Part shown: piece after piece, positions 1-11,194 of the stretch | Layout: each line of letters opens with the position of its first letter | How positions within the stretch are numbered: position 1 is the first letter of the stretch | Assembly (NCBI GenBank): GCA_005406025.1 | Contig: BGZK01001026.1 | Location: 62,001-126,000, forward strand | Source of the DNA: Eumeta japonica | Lineage: Eukaryota; Arthropoda; Insecta; Lepidoptera; Psychidae | Direction of reading: 5' to 3' | Length of the DNA stretch: 64,000 nucleotides | Program-made: the position numbers and the translations under genes | Notes under the pieces: generated by a model | Databases searched by the model: none | Seen by the model: only the letters and a program-made list of their open reading frames with translations | What the model was told of the DNA's origin: nothing

Positions 1-315
1 AATCTTAAGAAAGTTTGAAACCTTGAGTAGTCCTGAGTAAATTTTGCTATGTTTAATGTTTTATAGAAACATTCGCACGTTTGAAAAATTTCAGCTTTAT
101 TGTGCAGTTACAGTAAGCCTAATGGTGTAATCATAGTTGTTAACTATTTTATCGACGACCCCCTAGTAATATACTCGTTGGAAGACAAATTAGGAAATTT
201 CAGAAACGTAACTGACCTATTTCATCATTGCCTTTATCCATCAATATGTTCTAAGTAGGTGGTTTTAGTTTCTTAAACGTTCATAGCTGTTTCTACTTCG
301 GTTATAGCTAAAGTT

Positions 316-790
316 TTACAAACACCAGACTAGCTTTGCCTGCGACTTCGCTCAGATGAACTTAGAATGTGCCTTTTACATGAACTTCATCTGGTATTAA
401 GAGAAAAATAAAACAAAAAAAAAGAAATTGAAAATAGGAAGCATCGGAATACCTTTAAGTAAACACGTGTCAATATTCAAAGCATAAATGAGGTTTTGGT
501 TTCACAAATTTTTTAACTATATTATTAAGTACTGTGCTAAATCGAAGGAAAGAAATAGCACGAACCTTAAAACCATAGACGTAGATGGCAAGTTACTTAT
601 TACCTTTAAGGCAGTGTTTGACCTGAATGTATGTATTTATGTCCGTTCCTATGTCCGCTTATATCTACTCAACGGCTCCACCGATTTTGATAAGTGATAC
701 GTCATTAAATTCTTCTTATGGCACGAGTGTCACTGGGTACATAAAATCCCTATAAAAGGGCGGATTTTATGCGCTTTAATATGCGAACTA
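316..790 (+). repeat. Fragments of dispersed lepidopteran-type repeat
   Basis: The piece starting near 330 (ctagctttgcctgcgactt) resembles the box that opens many moth and butterfly interspersed repeats. The piece at 640-790 has the wording of a non-LTR tail (cggctccaccgattttga) and then ATAAAATCCC TATAAAA GGGCGGATTTTAT, a short imperfect hairpin containing a TATA-box-like string at 751-759. The repeat context makes this a poor promoter candidate. Family assignment is from memory of such repeats, not from a search. Confidence 0.4.
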
Positions 791-2094
791 AAAATTTTTT
801 TCCAAGACCCTCAAGTGGGGTATCATAAGAAAGGGCTTTAAAAGGCTAGTACCAAAGTGTATATACTTTACTACTTTATACGGATGAAAATAGTGTGAAG
901 TGACAATGGCGCTTATAGTGTTTTCAAACGCGCTACCGTTTCGGTTTATGCGATTACTTAAGACTGCTTCATGGAAGTGCTCGCCTCTATTGTGAATGCC
1001 GTAAGATATTATATTAAATATACGAACCCAGAGTCGAATATTAATATGTCTATATATAATCATTAATTTATAGTGTAATAACAAGAGGCAAAACAATATT
1101 TTTACTGTTTTCAAAGATAATTTTAACAACAGAGAAGCGTTACTCAATGCAATGAGAGAATAAAAAAATTAATAATAAATAAATAATATAAAAATAGGTG
1201 CAATATTGATCATTAATTGATAACAATATACCTATCGATAAAAGAAGTTCATCACGATTATTATAACGAGACTTCCTTGACACCGTTAACGACGAAAATG
1301 CAATCCTGGAATATTGTTAAAACAATTAAAACGTATTAAATAAAAAAAAACCCTACTGCGTCAAAGTGAAATGAAAAGATAGAAACAAGATGATGTAAAA
1401 AGATCATACAATCTTGTGCGTAAAAGATATGAAAACTTTTTGTTGATTTTTTGATGACGTCGCTAGAAAAAGTGACGAAAGACCGTTGTTATGCCAAGAA
1501 GAATTCTGTTGTAATAGCAATTTATTGAGGCTCGATAATATCGATCTTTACCATTAATATAAGAAAAAGTTTAAAGTTGTTCGTTTGTAGGTATGTGGGG
1601 GCTCATTTGTGGAACTAATGAAATGAATCGAAGAAGTCTTTCACTAATATAAAGCGGGATCTATTATTTAGCTTCTTATGTTTTAATATTTTACCAAGTT
1701 CCATCATAATCCGAATAGAAATTACAACATACACAACAAATATGTATCTTATCATCCATATACGTATATTGTCTCCAAATGTTAGTGTGATTTAATGGAT
1801 AGTTATTTTATGTAACCTAACTACGTATTCGAATACTACCTACGTGACTGTTTCTTTTGATCTGTTCATAGTAAAGTAACCATAGATAGGCAGGCACTCT
1901 AGGTATTTACATTATGGACCACCTGTCAAAATTATAATTATCCATGCAGACCATACTGAACGGAGTCTCCGGTATAATTTAATGCAGAAAACTACACTAA
2001 TTAATGTTAATACAATACGTAAAGACAGTGTCTTTGTATAGTCTATGTTATTAGCTGGTTTGTTCGGAATTGCAATGATGTACCACTAGTACAT

Positions 2095-2240
2095 CAGTTC
2101 TTGTGTGGATAATCAGTGCCGGCTCTAGGGCGAAGCGAGAGGAGCAGTCGTTATAGGCGCCGGGTGGCAAGGAGCGCTAAATGCCAAATGCGGAAAAATA
2201 TTTTGAACAAAAAGTTAAGTTTTAATGGCGCCTTTCGAGG
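2095..2240. repeat. GC-rich repeat fragment, possible hAT-type end
   Basis: A GC-rich island in AT-rich DNA starts with cagtgccggctctagggc (2116) and contains ggcgccgggtggc and ggcgcctttcgag. The CAGTGCCGG opening is like the ends of small hAT-type elements. I cannot find a matching inverted end, so this is at best one end of a decayed element. Confidence 0.3.
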
Positions 2241-2944
2241 GTATCTGCGCTCTTTAATTTAATTTAAATTCAGTGAGTGTTGATTTTTGTAATAGATGTT
2301 GAATTTTGAAAAAAAAATGATAATTATCATTGATTCAACATATCCGTAATGGGAAAGCATCGATGAAAAGGCGCCGAAAAACATTCTCGTTCGATTGTGA
2401 TGAACGGCTAGAGTTGGCACTGCCAGTACTTTCATGTTCTTATATATACTAGATCCAATATGAAAATAAAAATCCGGCCAAGTGCGAATCGTACTCACGT
2501 ACCGAGGGTTCCTTACAAATCTGAAGGTATATAAGTAAATTTCACCCATCGCGACAATCGAGTCATAGTTATGGTATTTTTATTGCAAAATGAAATCCAT
2601 AAATTACAATGTGGAAAGCTGGAGGAGCATAAATTTAAGACAAAGGTCTCTATTGTTTCAGGAATCCTTTATTTTATATTAACACATATCATTTATTTTA
2701 TAATATACCTGAAATACCTACACTAGCCTTGCAGCAGTCTTGCAAAAGTTCTTTCATCAAAGTTATTTGTTTAGAAAGTTTTTTAATCACTATTTAGAAA
2801 TCTGGTTCAAAAATACTAATTAAGTATTAAATTTGAATCAGATCTGTAAATGGTGACTTAAAAAGGTTTGAATAGTACCACATTGTACATTGAACTTCGG
2901 AAAAACGTTATCTATAGTTGTACTACTTGTAGTGTTAGTGTTTA

Positions 2945-3295
2945 TTAAAGGAAATGTGGTTGTGGATGAAAATATGTGGAAATTCCATTTTGGGGATTCA
3001 TTCTAAAATCGATATTGAAGTCTGCCACAACAGTCACACGAGAACATGAAATATACTTATTGAGGTTGTTGCCGTATATTGTTGTATTTATGTATTCTAT
3101 TGCAACATTAATATGACATTGTGGTGACCTATATACAGTCATCACTCTGACATTAAACATTTCAAAATGCAAGCATTCACAATGGCCGTTCGTAGCGCCT
3201 GGGTTATTTAAATAATATTTTTTACATGATCCATCTGTCACGGCATCCTTAAGATTGCGACGTACAAAAGAGATAAAATGTTGTCTCCACCCCAT
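2945..3295 (-). pseudogene. Endonuclease (EEP-like) domain fragment from a mobile element
   Basis: A 116-codon open frame reads toward lower coordinates. Its middle and C-terminal part contain VRVMTVYRSPQCHIN and then VTVVADFNIDF. Spacing and wording fit the motif block of the endonuclease/exonuclease/phosphatase fold, where a YRSP-like strand is followed by a GDFNID-like metal-binding loop. The loop glycine is replaced by alanine (ADFNID). The frame lacks the N-terminal catalytic part and the C-terminal SDH-like motif, so it is a fragment and not a working enzyme. Such domains occur in non-LTR retrotransposons and in some Helitron-type proteins, and I cannot tell which source applies. No splice sites or promoter tie it to the surrounding zinc finger gene. 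Confidence 0.5.
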
Positions 3296-3349
3296 ACATA
3301 AATCGCGGTCATTGCGGTAACTACAATTGTGTTTATAATTTTTTTTTCA

Positions 3350-4140
3350 CAGCTTAAAGGTAATTAGACATAAGTATTTGATATTAATTTCAACTTTATA
3401 CCTCTACGCGTTTATGAGGAAAAGGGTAACAAGTTTATAATTAATAAAAAAAATATATATTATGTGATGTAACTAAAAATTGAAGGTATTCGGAATTTTT
3501 CCTGTATTTATACTATAAAATGTTGCTTCATGCCAAATGTCAAGATTCTAGGTCGACTAGAAGTAACTTTTAGGTTTTGATTCCCTTGCAAGTAGTTGGA
3601 AGTTTTAAAAAATGCGGCTTAAATTGCTGTTTCTTTTGATTGTGTTGACATAGAAGTTTGATTTTGTTACAGTTTAAAGGTATTATAGACTTGAGTGTTT
3701 GATATGAATTTCATTTTAATATCTCTACGCGTTCATGAGGAAAGGTTTAGTAAGTTTAAAATTACTAAAAATATTTTTATTATATGATGTAACTAAAAAT
3801 TTATAGTTTTCGCAATTTTCCCTTTATGTGTTGCTATAAGACGTTGCTTCACACAAAATTTCAAGATTCTGCGTTCACGGGAAGTACCCTGTAGGTTTCG
3901 ATTTCCTTGCGAGTGTCGAAAATTTGCGGCATAAACGGCCGTATCTTTTGATTGCATTGCCTTAGAAGTTTGATTTTTTACAGCTTTAAGAAACAGTAGA
4001 CCTGGGTATTTTATATGAATTTCAGCTTCATACCTTCATGCGTTCCTGAGAAAAAGGGTCTTGACAGACAGACCAAAAGACGGACAACAAAGTGATCCTA
4101 TAAGGGTTCCGTTTTTCCTTTGAGGTACGGAACCATAAAA
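3350..4140 (+). repeat. Tandem repeat, units of about 311-320 bases, roughly 2.5 copies
   Basis: Units begin cagcttaaagg (3350), cagtttaaagg (3670) and cagctttaag (3981). Each continues through a tacctctacgcgtt-like block, a gatgtaactaaaaatt block, a gttgcttca..caaaatttcaagattc block and ttttgattg. The last unit is cut short and runs into the gacagacagacc / GGGTTCCGT end. Each unit is internally diverged, so this is an old array rather than a recent satellite. It looks like a repeated internal or 3' region of a mobile element. Confidence 0.75.
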
Positions 4141-4681
4141 ACATAAATTAAAGTTCTTAACAGTATCAAAAAATCAAAATGTTTTACAGTAGGTCGCAAA
4201 CTGATGGCCTTACATTCGTCACGTCGCAAATGATCACTTGTAGCGTGTCAGTCTAACAGATAGCGCTTTATGAAATAAACGCAGTATTTTGTGTTGTCGC
4301 AGAAAGATGTAGAATACCTGTTGTCTTATAATTTTTTTATATTGTATATTAATAATCCTTACATCAATGGCTATAATTGCATGCCTTAAGCGCGAGCGTA
4401 GGTATGCTTCCACTGTCGCCTGAAAATCCCGTGTAATCACGATGACTAAAAAAATATTTAACTTTTAAACTTAATTTCTTTTAAATCATCACTAATCGAT
4501 TGGGAATAACTGTATTGAAAATCATAGCTTGATATAGTACGGATTAGCTGTAATTGAATTTTTTAAGTCGCAGTTATTCATGTTTTGATCTGTCATTTCG
4601 CTTAAATATCTGAAATGATGATTGAAATGGAATGTTTTATGTTTTTGTAATTGCCAACAGATGGCGGTAGTAACATCAAAA

Positions 4682-4805
4682 AATATTTTTATTATACGAT
4701 GTAATTAAAAATTTATAGTTTTTGCAATTTTCCCTTTGTCTGAGCTATAAAACGTTGCTTCACACAAAATTTCAAGATTCCGAGTTCACAGGAAGTACCC
4801 TGTAT
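4682..4805 (+). repeat. Isolated partial unit of the 315-base tandem repeat
   Basis: This block repeats the stretch seen near 3762-3885 (tttttattatacgatgtaat through gttgcttcacacaaaatttc to ggaagtaccctgta) with few differences. It lies about 540 bases beyond the array and is flanked by unrelated AT-rich DNA, so it is a separate fragment of the same family. Confidence 0.65.
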
Positions 4806-5384
4806 TATTAAAAATAAAACAACTATTTTCGCCCGAGGATCAGCTGTACGATTTAGGTCAACTGTTTAGCTTTAAATCGCGCGCGCAGGGTGCCTTGCTT
4901 CAAATCTGTCCTAGAATTTGTTTTTTTTTTTAATTTATTTTATTACTTTCAAACGTTTTTATTAATTCCAAAGCTATTTTTAATGTAATATCCGTTTATA
5001 TTAACAACAATTATTTTATAATTTTAATTAGTGACTTCGGAAAAGTTTTGAAGAACTTCAAAAGGATTTTTGGTGAAAACCTCATACATTATCATTAACC
5101 TCTAATTTAAATAACATACGTATGTCACGAGCGCTCAAGGCACGCACATTTGGTTTTACCAAATTTCTTAATATTTTTTTTCAGTATCATAGTTTAACTC
5201 CCTAATTCTTCTCAAAAACATTAAAAATGTTAATTTAATATTCCGTCTGAGCATTTGTCGATGAAATTACCTTAAGAATCTAATAATTTTAGCTATATTC
5301 CTAAACGTAATTACGTGACGTAGAAAGTGGTTAAATACGCTTTTCCGTTTGTACGATTACGTACAAATCTTCAAAAACACTCAC

Positions 5385-5570
5385 AATTTCCCACAGAAAT
5401 CACAGTGCTTGTCCATCCTGTGCTCCATGAGGTGTCGGCCGAGCTCCCTGTACGTGGGGTAGCGCGCCGAACACCTCGGGCAGAACAGCTTCCCTTCTGA
5501 GCGGCCGCCGTTGTTTTGATGCTCGTACAGCTCCTTCGAAGACTGGAAGTTCTCGTGACAACTGGAACAC
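5385..5570 (-). CDS. ZAD zinc finger protein, exon 3 (C2H2 fingers)
   Basis: This is an internal exon coding for residues 308-368 of the joined product. The acceptor is TTTCAG (AG at 5572-5571) and the donor is GTGAGT at 5384. The exon begins with one base that completes the ATG codon split from exon 2, and ends with two bases (TT), so phases match. It encodes a finger-like unit CSSC-x12-H (C308, C311, H324) with no second histidine at the usual spacing. Next is a canonical finger C337-x2-C340-x12-H353-x3-H357. Last comes the first half of another finger, C363-x2-C366-G-K, cut by the intron. C2H2 fingers bind DNA, so this is part of the sequence-recognition region of a nuclear factor. GC content is far above the flanks. 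If the donor were not used the frame would stop at once (TGA), leaving a half finger, which I consider less likely. Confidence 0.85.
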
Positions 5571-6355
5571 CTGAAATGACCAATTTTCTATTTCACTCGA
5601 ATAATGTTCAATTAAGCATCGTTCGGAGAAGTTTATGGTAAAGGTTTGCTTCTATAAATGCTACAAGAAAAATTATGATCAATTACATCAATCAATAGCA
5701 AAAGAAAATGCAACTGTGTGCAGTGCGTGCGCGCGTGCGCGTGTGCGTGTGTGTGTGTGTGTGAAAATCTTGAATATCTTAAATAAAAGTTCTGTTTAAA
5801 ATCGGGCTTGCGGCATTCGAAAAGAATTGATTGAAATTGACTTTAACTTTAAGAATTATCAAAAAAAAAAAGATTTTTTTAATAGTTTCCAAATTCTTTA
5901 ATCGATTGCTTCCAAAATATATTCAGTTATATTTTTATCTAAATTGATCAAAACATTTCGGAAAGTTTTCAAAAAAATCGTCATTTCAAAAGAACTTTTA
6001 GAATTCTTTACCATTTTTTTTAATTTAAATACATTTTAAGCTCAAAATACTGCATCGAATTTCATAAATCCCGTTAAAATTACTTGCTTCGTCCAAAAGA
6101 TAATTTTGACGAAATATTTGAAAATATTTATTATTTTTTAATTCTCTTAATAATTAAAAAGAAACTTGACAATTTTGAGTTCGGAAATCAAGTGCCTTCC
6201 CACTGTGAAAACATTATTGCTTAAAACAATGCAAAAAGTATTGGGGTTGGCCTGCAAGGTCATCCGTTGTATAGATTTTTTTAATAACTCGGTTTAATTG
6301 AGAATGCATGTTCGAAATAAATTATGAATTTTAGTGTACATATGAAAAGACTTAC
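5571..6355 (-). other. Intron 2 of the ZAD zinc finger gene
   Basis: The intron starts with GTAAGT (from 6355) and ends with TTTCAG (5571). It is AT-rich and contains a (GC/GT)n microsatellite at 5721-5762. Several runs of A or T occur, with no recognised element. Confidence 0.8.
5721..5762. repeat. GC/GT dinucleotide microsatellite
   Basis: Alternating GC and GT steps begin at gtgcgtgcgcgcgtgcgcgt and pass into a pure GT run. The purine-pyrimidine alternation is unbroken. It lies inside intron 2. Confidence 0.9.
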
Positions 6356-7137
6356 ATAAATATATCTTTTTGCAAATGGTACGCCATGTGTTCGATGATT
6401 CTCTTCGGATGGAAGAAATGGAATTTTTTCTCGCAGCAAGTGACATATCCGGGCACGCCGTGCCGATCCTTGTAATGCTGCATCAACGACTTGAAGTTGA
6501 ATCCGGTCTCGTGGCAGATGCAGCATTCCATCTTGTAGAACAGGGTCACCTGTCTGTCTAGAGCCGCCCCCTGCCTGGCTGGCCTGCCGTTGATCAGCAC
6601 GACCGGGTCCAGACCGTCCTTCTGGGGCTCCACGTTCCTCGGCGGCGGCGCCCTCGGCGCCCGCGGGACGATTTCGACCAAGTTCGGAGTCTCCGTGTCG
6701 TGTTCGGGCGTCGACGCGCCGGTCAACAGCCTCTCGTCCAAATTTTCCGATTTGACGAACTCTTCTAACGGCATCGACTCCATGTGCTTCGATCGTGTCG
6801 TTACTGCACTCTTCTTTTTGGGCGATTTCGTCGCTCTAACGTTTCTGTTCGCATTTTCAGACAGACTGGAATGCCTCTTCATGTTGGACCCCGCGTTTTC
6901 TCGGTGGCGCTCGGATCGCCGCTCTGCGCCCGGTCGATGGTCGGACTGGGCCGTCGTGATTGGACGAGATTTATTGCTCTCTTGCTTGTCGCTTTTTTTG
7001 TCCGATAGAATTTTTGTTTTGTGGAAATCTAAAAATTTCTGCGTTTTCTCCACTTTCACCGAATACAGATTCATGGCGCCGACTTGTTTTAGGCATTCGT
7101 GACATATTGCTTTGGGTAAAATATCGTCGTTTTGCAC
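6356..7137 (-). CDS. ZAD zinc finger protein, exon 2 (ZAD half, linker, two fingers)
   Basis: The exon codes for residues 47-307. The acceptor is TTGCACAG (AG at 7139-7138) and the donor is GTAAGT at 6355. It opens with VQNDDILPKAICHEC, the second half of a ZAD, with zinc ligands C58 and C61 and the typical D-x-LP-x-x-IC signature. A helix rich in K and E follows (about residues 62-85). Then comes a long, polar, probably disordered linker (about 86-245) with a basic stretch RATKSPKKKS near 147 that could be a nuclear localisation signal. Finger 1 is C251-x2-C254-x12-H267-x4-H272. Finger 2 has paired cysteines C280 and C281 followed by x14-H296-x3-H300, two residues longer than usual. In this family the ZAD dimerises and the fingers bind DNA. 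The target is unknown. The last codon is split AT|G with exon 3. Confidence 0.88.
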
Positions 7138-7273
7138 CTGTGCAATAACATGCAATTACTTTAATAGACAGTGATTAAAATAAATTTTAAGTTTTGAAAG
7201 TCGTCCTATACCGCATTAAATGTCAATACGTAAAAATAATCTACTTATAAAGTAATCTCATAGAAAAAAAATG

Positions 7274-7905
7274 AGATAAACCGGCCAAGTGCGTGTCGGG
7301 CTGTGGGCAGTGGAAGGTTTCGTAGTTGCGAGTCGCAATATGTGGACTTAGAAGTGGGCTTCACATGGTTCATAAATTTACATTTACTACCTGTTTTACA
7401 CAACCAACAACGTCATCTAAGCAATTTTCAATGGAATTTGTACACTTTGCTTTTTACTATAAGTACATTTTATAAGTTGGTCGACTATTAATTACTCCTT
7501 AAAGTCCTAATTAATTAAAGCCTACTCAGCTGTGATAGTTTTCCTTTTAAGTTCATTAAATATACTATTGCCGTATCTTTTTTCATATATCCAAAAATAA
7601 TCATTAAACAGATATTGTTTTTAATTAACTATTCAACGATACCCCAGACTATGGCACAAACGATGTAGTAGAATTAACATAAATTTTTTTTTCAAGATTT
7701 TCGTTTACTACTTTATCGGCGTAATAAAATTTGTATAGCCATACTAAATTACAACTTTCTAGTACTAAGAACCTCTCAGTTAAATCGCGGATAAAAGTTA
7801 TACATACCGATAGACAGACAGACAGAGAGACGGACGGATGGACGGACGGATACGGCGAAACTATAAGGGTTCCCTGTTGACTTCGAAACCCAAAAAAAAA
7901 CCACC
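7274..7905 (+). mobile_element. Compact copy of the GGCCAAGTGCG / GGGTTCCGT repeat
   Basis: It begins aaaccggccaagtgcgtgtc and ends with agacagacagacagagagac, then CTATAAGGGTTCCCTGTTGA and cgaaacccaaaaaaa. Both ends match the boundary signatures at 2472 and about 4080-4141. No coding frame of note is present. It sits in intron 1 of the zinc finger gene. Confidence 0.6.
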
Positions 7906-8203
7906 TTTTAGAATTTGAAGATTTTGGAGTAGTATTTTTTTAAACTCACTGCCCGTTAATAGCGAAAGCTAGTGCGACCATATGTTTATAGTGGCCAATG
8001 GTTCCTATCTACTTGAGTGCACTTCTGTAGAAAAAAAAATGTCAAATTTTGTAATTTAACGTGTAGTATGTCTAAGGAATCTGACCTTTTTCGTTATTAG
8101 TTTTCAAATATAAAACGAATTTTAGGGTATGAATTATCCATATAATATTGAAATAATCCTAAATAAAGAATTATTTTACAACATTATGATAATATCGTAG
8201 TGC

Positions 8204-8347
8204 AGATGTCGTCTACCAACGCAAATGACCTCTGCATTACAAGTCAAATTATGAAAATCTTGCGAGATCGCTATTCAACGACGGCGATCTCTCAAGATTT
8301 TCATAATTTGACTTTAGAAATACGCTTTTGAATAGACGTCGTGCATA
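8204..8347. repeat. Long inverted repeat forming a strong hairpin
   Basis: The core arms 8241-8271 and 8284-8314 are 31 bases each with one mismatch, separated by a 12-base loop (tattcaacgacg). Weaker pairing continues outward: tgcagatgtcgtcta near 8206 can partly pair with tagacgtcgtgca near 8332. It lies in intron 1 of the zinc finger gene, where an RNA hairpin could form from either strand. It could be a short fold-back transposon or a hairpin RNA precursor. I do not recognise a known microRNA. Confidence 0.8.
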
Positions 8348-9827
8348 AAAGGGGTTCTATGCCAAGTAGAGAGTAAAGTTGGAAATCGTAAGTTAATTAT
8401 ATTAAAATTAACTCTGATACGGTGTACAAAACACGCAGTGCATGTGTTATATAGCAACAGAAATACAGCGAAGAAGTGCGTGAAACCAGCTCGGAATTTT
8501 GTCCTATCGTAAAGTCCGGCCAATGATGCTTATGTAGTCCACGTGGGATAAATCTCTCAGCGGTACAGGCCCACACGAGGAACCGAGGCTGTACAATGTC
8601 ATGCACTTTTTTAATACATAATTTTGTAACACATGATTATATCACGCTATTTGTTCTGTAATGTTGGTCTTGTGTTTGTGTGTCTGATATTTTCTGATGA
8701 TATGTCGAATTGATACGAAATGTGTATAAAAGATTCAACGCTAATTAATAGTTCGCATTGGACGACGATTATTATATTAAAGATTGTCATGGTGTTCGAT
8801 GTGTGTAAATCCTCTAGAAAATAGTTCAAATTTATTGTATGGGGATTTGTAGGGGTCGAAATATGTTGCGAGTTTTGCTTCAAAATTTCTACTAAACAAA
8901 ACGTTATGCAATAGAATACCTAACTTTTAAACAGTGAAGCAGTATTTTCCACGCTTTTAAGGGTCAAAAGCACTCGACACTTATTTGAAAATTAATAAAA
9001 AAAAATAGTTATTATCTATTTCGGATATTTTACGTTCGTTTTATTTTTGTGGCAAGGATTTTTAAAATACTGGATTTAAAATTTTCACATTAATATAGGA
9101 TTGTTGATTTTGCGTATCTCATTTCATTCGAGTGCCTGTGATGAATTTGATTAAATCGTGTTTTGTAATTTAGCTGGGAAACATAAGAAACATGTAAGTT
9201 AGATTGAAACTTATGATATATGTACGATTTCATTATTAATAGCAATGTCGTTACTTTCAAATGAAGGGTCTACCACGTTTTAATTTGAACTAAATTTTAT
9301 ATATTTCTTCAAATCCTATTTGAGAGGCATTAAAAAATACAAAATAAATATTCAACGATTTATCATCAAGAATACTTTTAAAAACTATACAATCGACACA
9401 CGAATTAATATTTCTTTTACACAAAACTTGGAGGGCAATTTTCATTTTTTTTGGGGACGAATTTTCTAACAACGCGTGTCGCAATCTGATTCCGGGTCAC
9501 TATCGATAATCTTTCTATCCCATCGTGTGTAATTTTATGAGAAAGACCCTTGCCCTTCTTCCATTTTCTATGTCGTATTTTATATACATTATAATAAATA
9601 CATACACTCTGAAATGGGTTTCATGCAAAAATCACTTCATAAAAAAAAATAATATTTTTCCCTATCCTTATTTTTTTTACGTATCCGAATTTCAAATTAA
9701 TTACGTAAGTACTTTTATTCGATAAAAATGATACTCTACACAACTAAATATATAGATGATTTTTTTGCTGTATATTTGGTTTATGAGTTTAATTTATTAA
9801 TAGAAAAGGTATTGCATTTATGGAACG

Positions 9828-9975
9828 AAGTTTCTTAACACGGCATGCGGCAGGAGATCACTTGTAGAAATCTTAATGTAACGAAAAAGCATTGTACCCT
9901 CTCAATGCGACCTTATCTCTCTCTCTTGTAATTTATTATTTTTTTGTATAATTTATAGTTCACTACTTTATGTCA
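9828..9975 (+). repeat. Dispersed repeat family 1, copy a
   Basis: The string order is gaagtttcttaacacgg, then agaaatctta, then aacgaaaaagcattgta, ccctctcaatgcgacc, tctctctc and a T/A-rich tail. It recurs at about 19990-20125 and 40205-40380. No coding content. Confidence 0.6.
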
Positions 9976-10075
9976 AATTTTAAATATACTAATATTTTTT
10001 CTAAAATATATTCGATCCTAAATCAATTATTGAGATGAATTGATACAAATACCGACACTTGCGCACCGGAGCGAC

Positions 10076-10100
10076 GCACGCACACACACACACACACGCG
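10076..10100. repeat. CA microsatellite
   Basis: A (CA)n run with CG interruptions (cgcacgcacacacacacaca) in intron 1 of the zinc finger gene. Confidence 0.85.
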
Positions 10101-11194
10101 GGCACGTCCTCAAAACAAAAAACATTAATTTTACGAGAAATCGTCATCTTGAGACCCGACGTCCCATTTAGAAGCGCCGTGCGTTTTTCTTCAACCGTTC
10201 TGCGGGGAAAATCGTGTTCGCCCATAGTAGGCACGACGTGTGTCATTGTAACCAAGCCACTAAAAGACCACGACGAGTTGCCGCCGTTTGGAGTGTGAAA
10301 ACGTCTCCGGCGCAGTATCCAGGAGCGGCGGGGAAGTGAACTGATGAGTGGATCTTTTCATCGTGAAAGATTCAGAATTAAACACACAGTCAACCATTTT
10401 ATTACTTCATACATGTACGGTACGGAAATTACGCCCAACCGGAACATTGACTGGATAATTATCCCACATATTAAATTAATTTCTTTGATTTTATTGCTTA
10501 TTTTGAAAAAAAAACTTCCTTCTTAACGAGGGTTCCCGATCGCATCTTTTGTGTTTTTTTTATATATAAATACTTATATAGATATGATTATAGTTTGAAG
10601 TTTCCAGTCATTAAATACATTTAGTCATATATTGACATGATATGACTTCCATTGTAGATCTAAAATCAATTTTATACAAAATATAAATAGGTACGGGATT
10701 GATCACATGGATACTAATCACATCTTCCCGCTTTTGTTTGTAACATTTGTACTTTTAAAAGCAATGGTACAGACATATCGTAAAAGTTTTTTTACATTTG
10801 TCGAACGGTCTGTAGTTGTTTTCAACTACGCTCTGTTATATCACATGAGAGTGCGGTAATATGTGAGACCGAACTTATTTAGTTAAAGATATTTTTCGGT
10901 GCGAAAAAAACATTCCATGTAAACCTTTCCATTTTTCCTTTTAACACTAAATTATAAGCAGAACCATGTTACCAGATCTAGCAGACTATTTAGCACCATA
11001 AAACTCCTGTAATCGGACCGTCATACGTCACGGTCACGTGCGGTGTTAGAACACATCGATCATCCAATGAGGGTGTTTGAAGAATTCCAACGTTATCAAC
11101 ACCACGGCCGTTACAAAATTAGTAGGGAGATCTGCAATATTGCGGATGTATTTCTGCAGATCTTAGTTCCTTCATTACTAAGCGACGCACTCAC

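Larger units (their letters stand above)
2472..4141 (+). mobile_element. Composite repeat bounded by GGCCAAGTGCG and GGGTTCCGT ends
   Basis: The left boundary reads ccggccaagtgcgaatcgta and then a GAGGGTTCC box. The right boundary reads gacggacaacaaagtgatcc, then TATAAGGGTTCCGTTTTTCC and ggtacggaaccataaaaa. The same two boundary signatures occur as a compact copy at 7274-7905 and as partial copies at 44710-44915, 57140-57440 and 59010-59215. Between them lie a broken endonuclease-like frame (2945-3295, minus strand) and 2.5 tandem units of about 315 bases (3350-4140). That the whole interval is one element is inference; it could be separate insertions sharing end motifs. Confidence 0.45.
1..5384 (-). 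other. Downstream intron or 3' flank of the ZAD zinc finger gene
   Basis: This stretch follows the GTGAGT splice donor that ends the last visible zinc finger exon. I looked on the minus strand for CxxC...HxxxH-like patterns with an upstream acceptor and found none. The next exon therefore lies beyond base 1, or was missed, or the gene ends just after the donor by reading into the TGA. What it holds instead is repeat-derived DNA, listed separately. Bases 791-2090 are AT-rich with nothing recognisable, and the open frame at 788-1147 on the minus strand looks like chance. Bases 4150-4680 and 4810-5380 also show nothing I recognise. Confidence 0.45.
7138..11194 (-). other. Intron 1 of the ZAD zinc finger gene
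   Basis: This 4.06 kb intron starts with GTGAGT (11194) and ends with TTGCACAG (7138). It splits the ZAD between its two cysteine pairs. It holds a 0.63 kb repeat (7274-7905), a long hairpin (8204-8347), a dispersed repeat (about 9828-9975), a CA microsatellite and otherwise AT-rich DNA. The interval 10105-10340 is unusually GC-rich and open in two opposite frames, but shows no recognisable domain. Confidence 0.85.

Noticed and set aside
751..759. TATAAAAGG as a promoter
   Set aside because: It sits inside a small hairpin within a dispersed repeat, so it is part of that family's sequence.
788..1147. 119-codon minus-strand frame
   Set aside because: Low-GC chance frame overlapping the edge of a repeat fragment; no motif.
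6590..7102. 170-codon plus-strand frame
   Set aside because: It is antisense to exon 2 of the zinc finger gene, whose motifs and splice sites are convincing.
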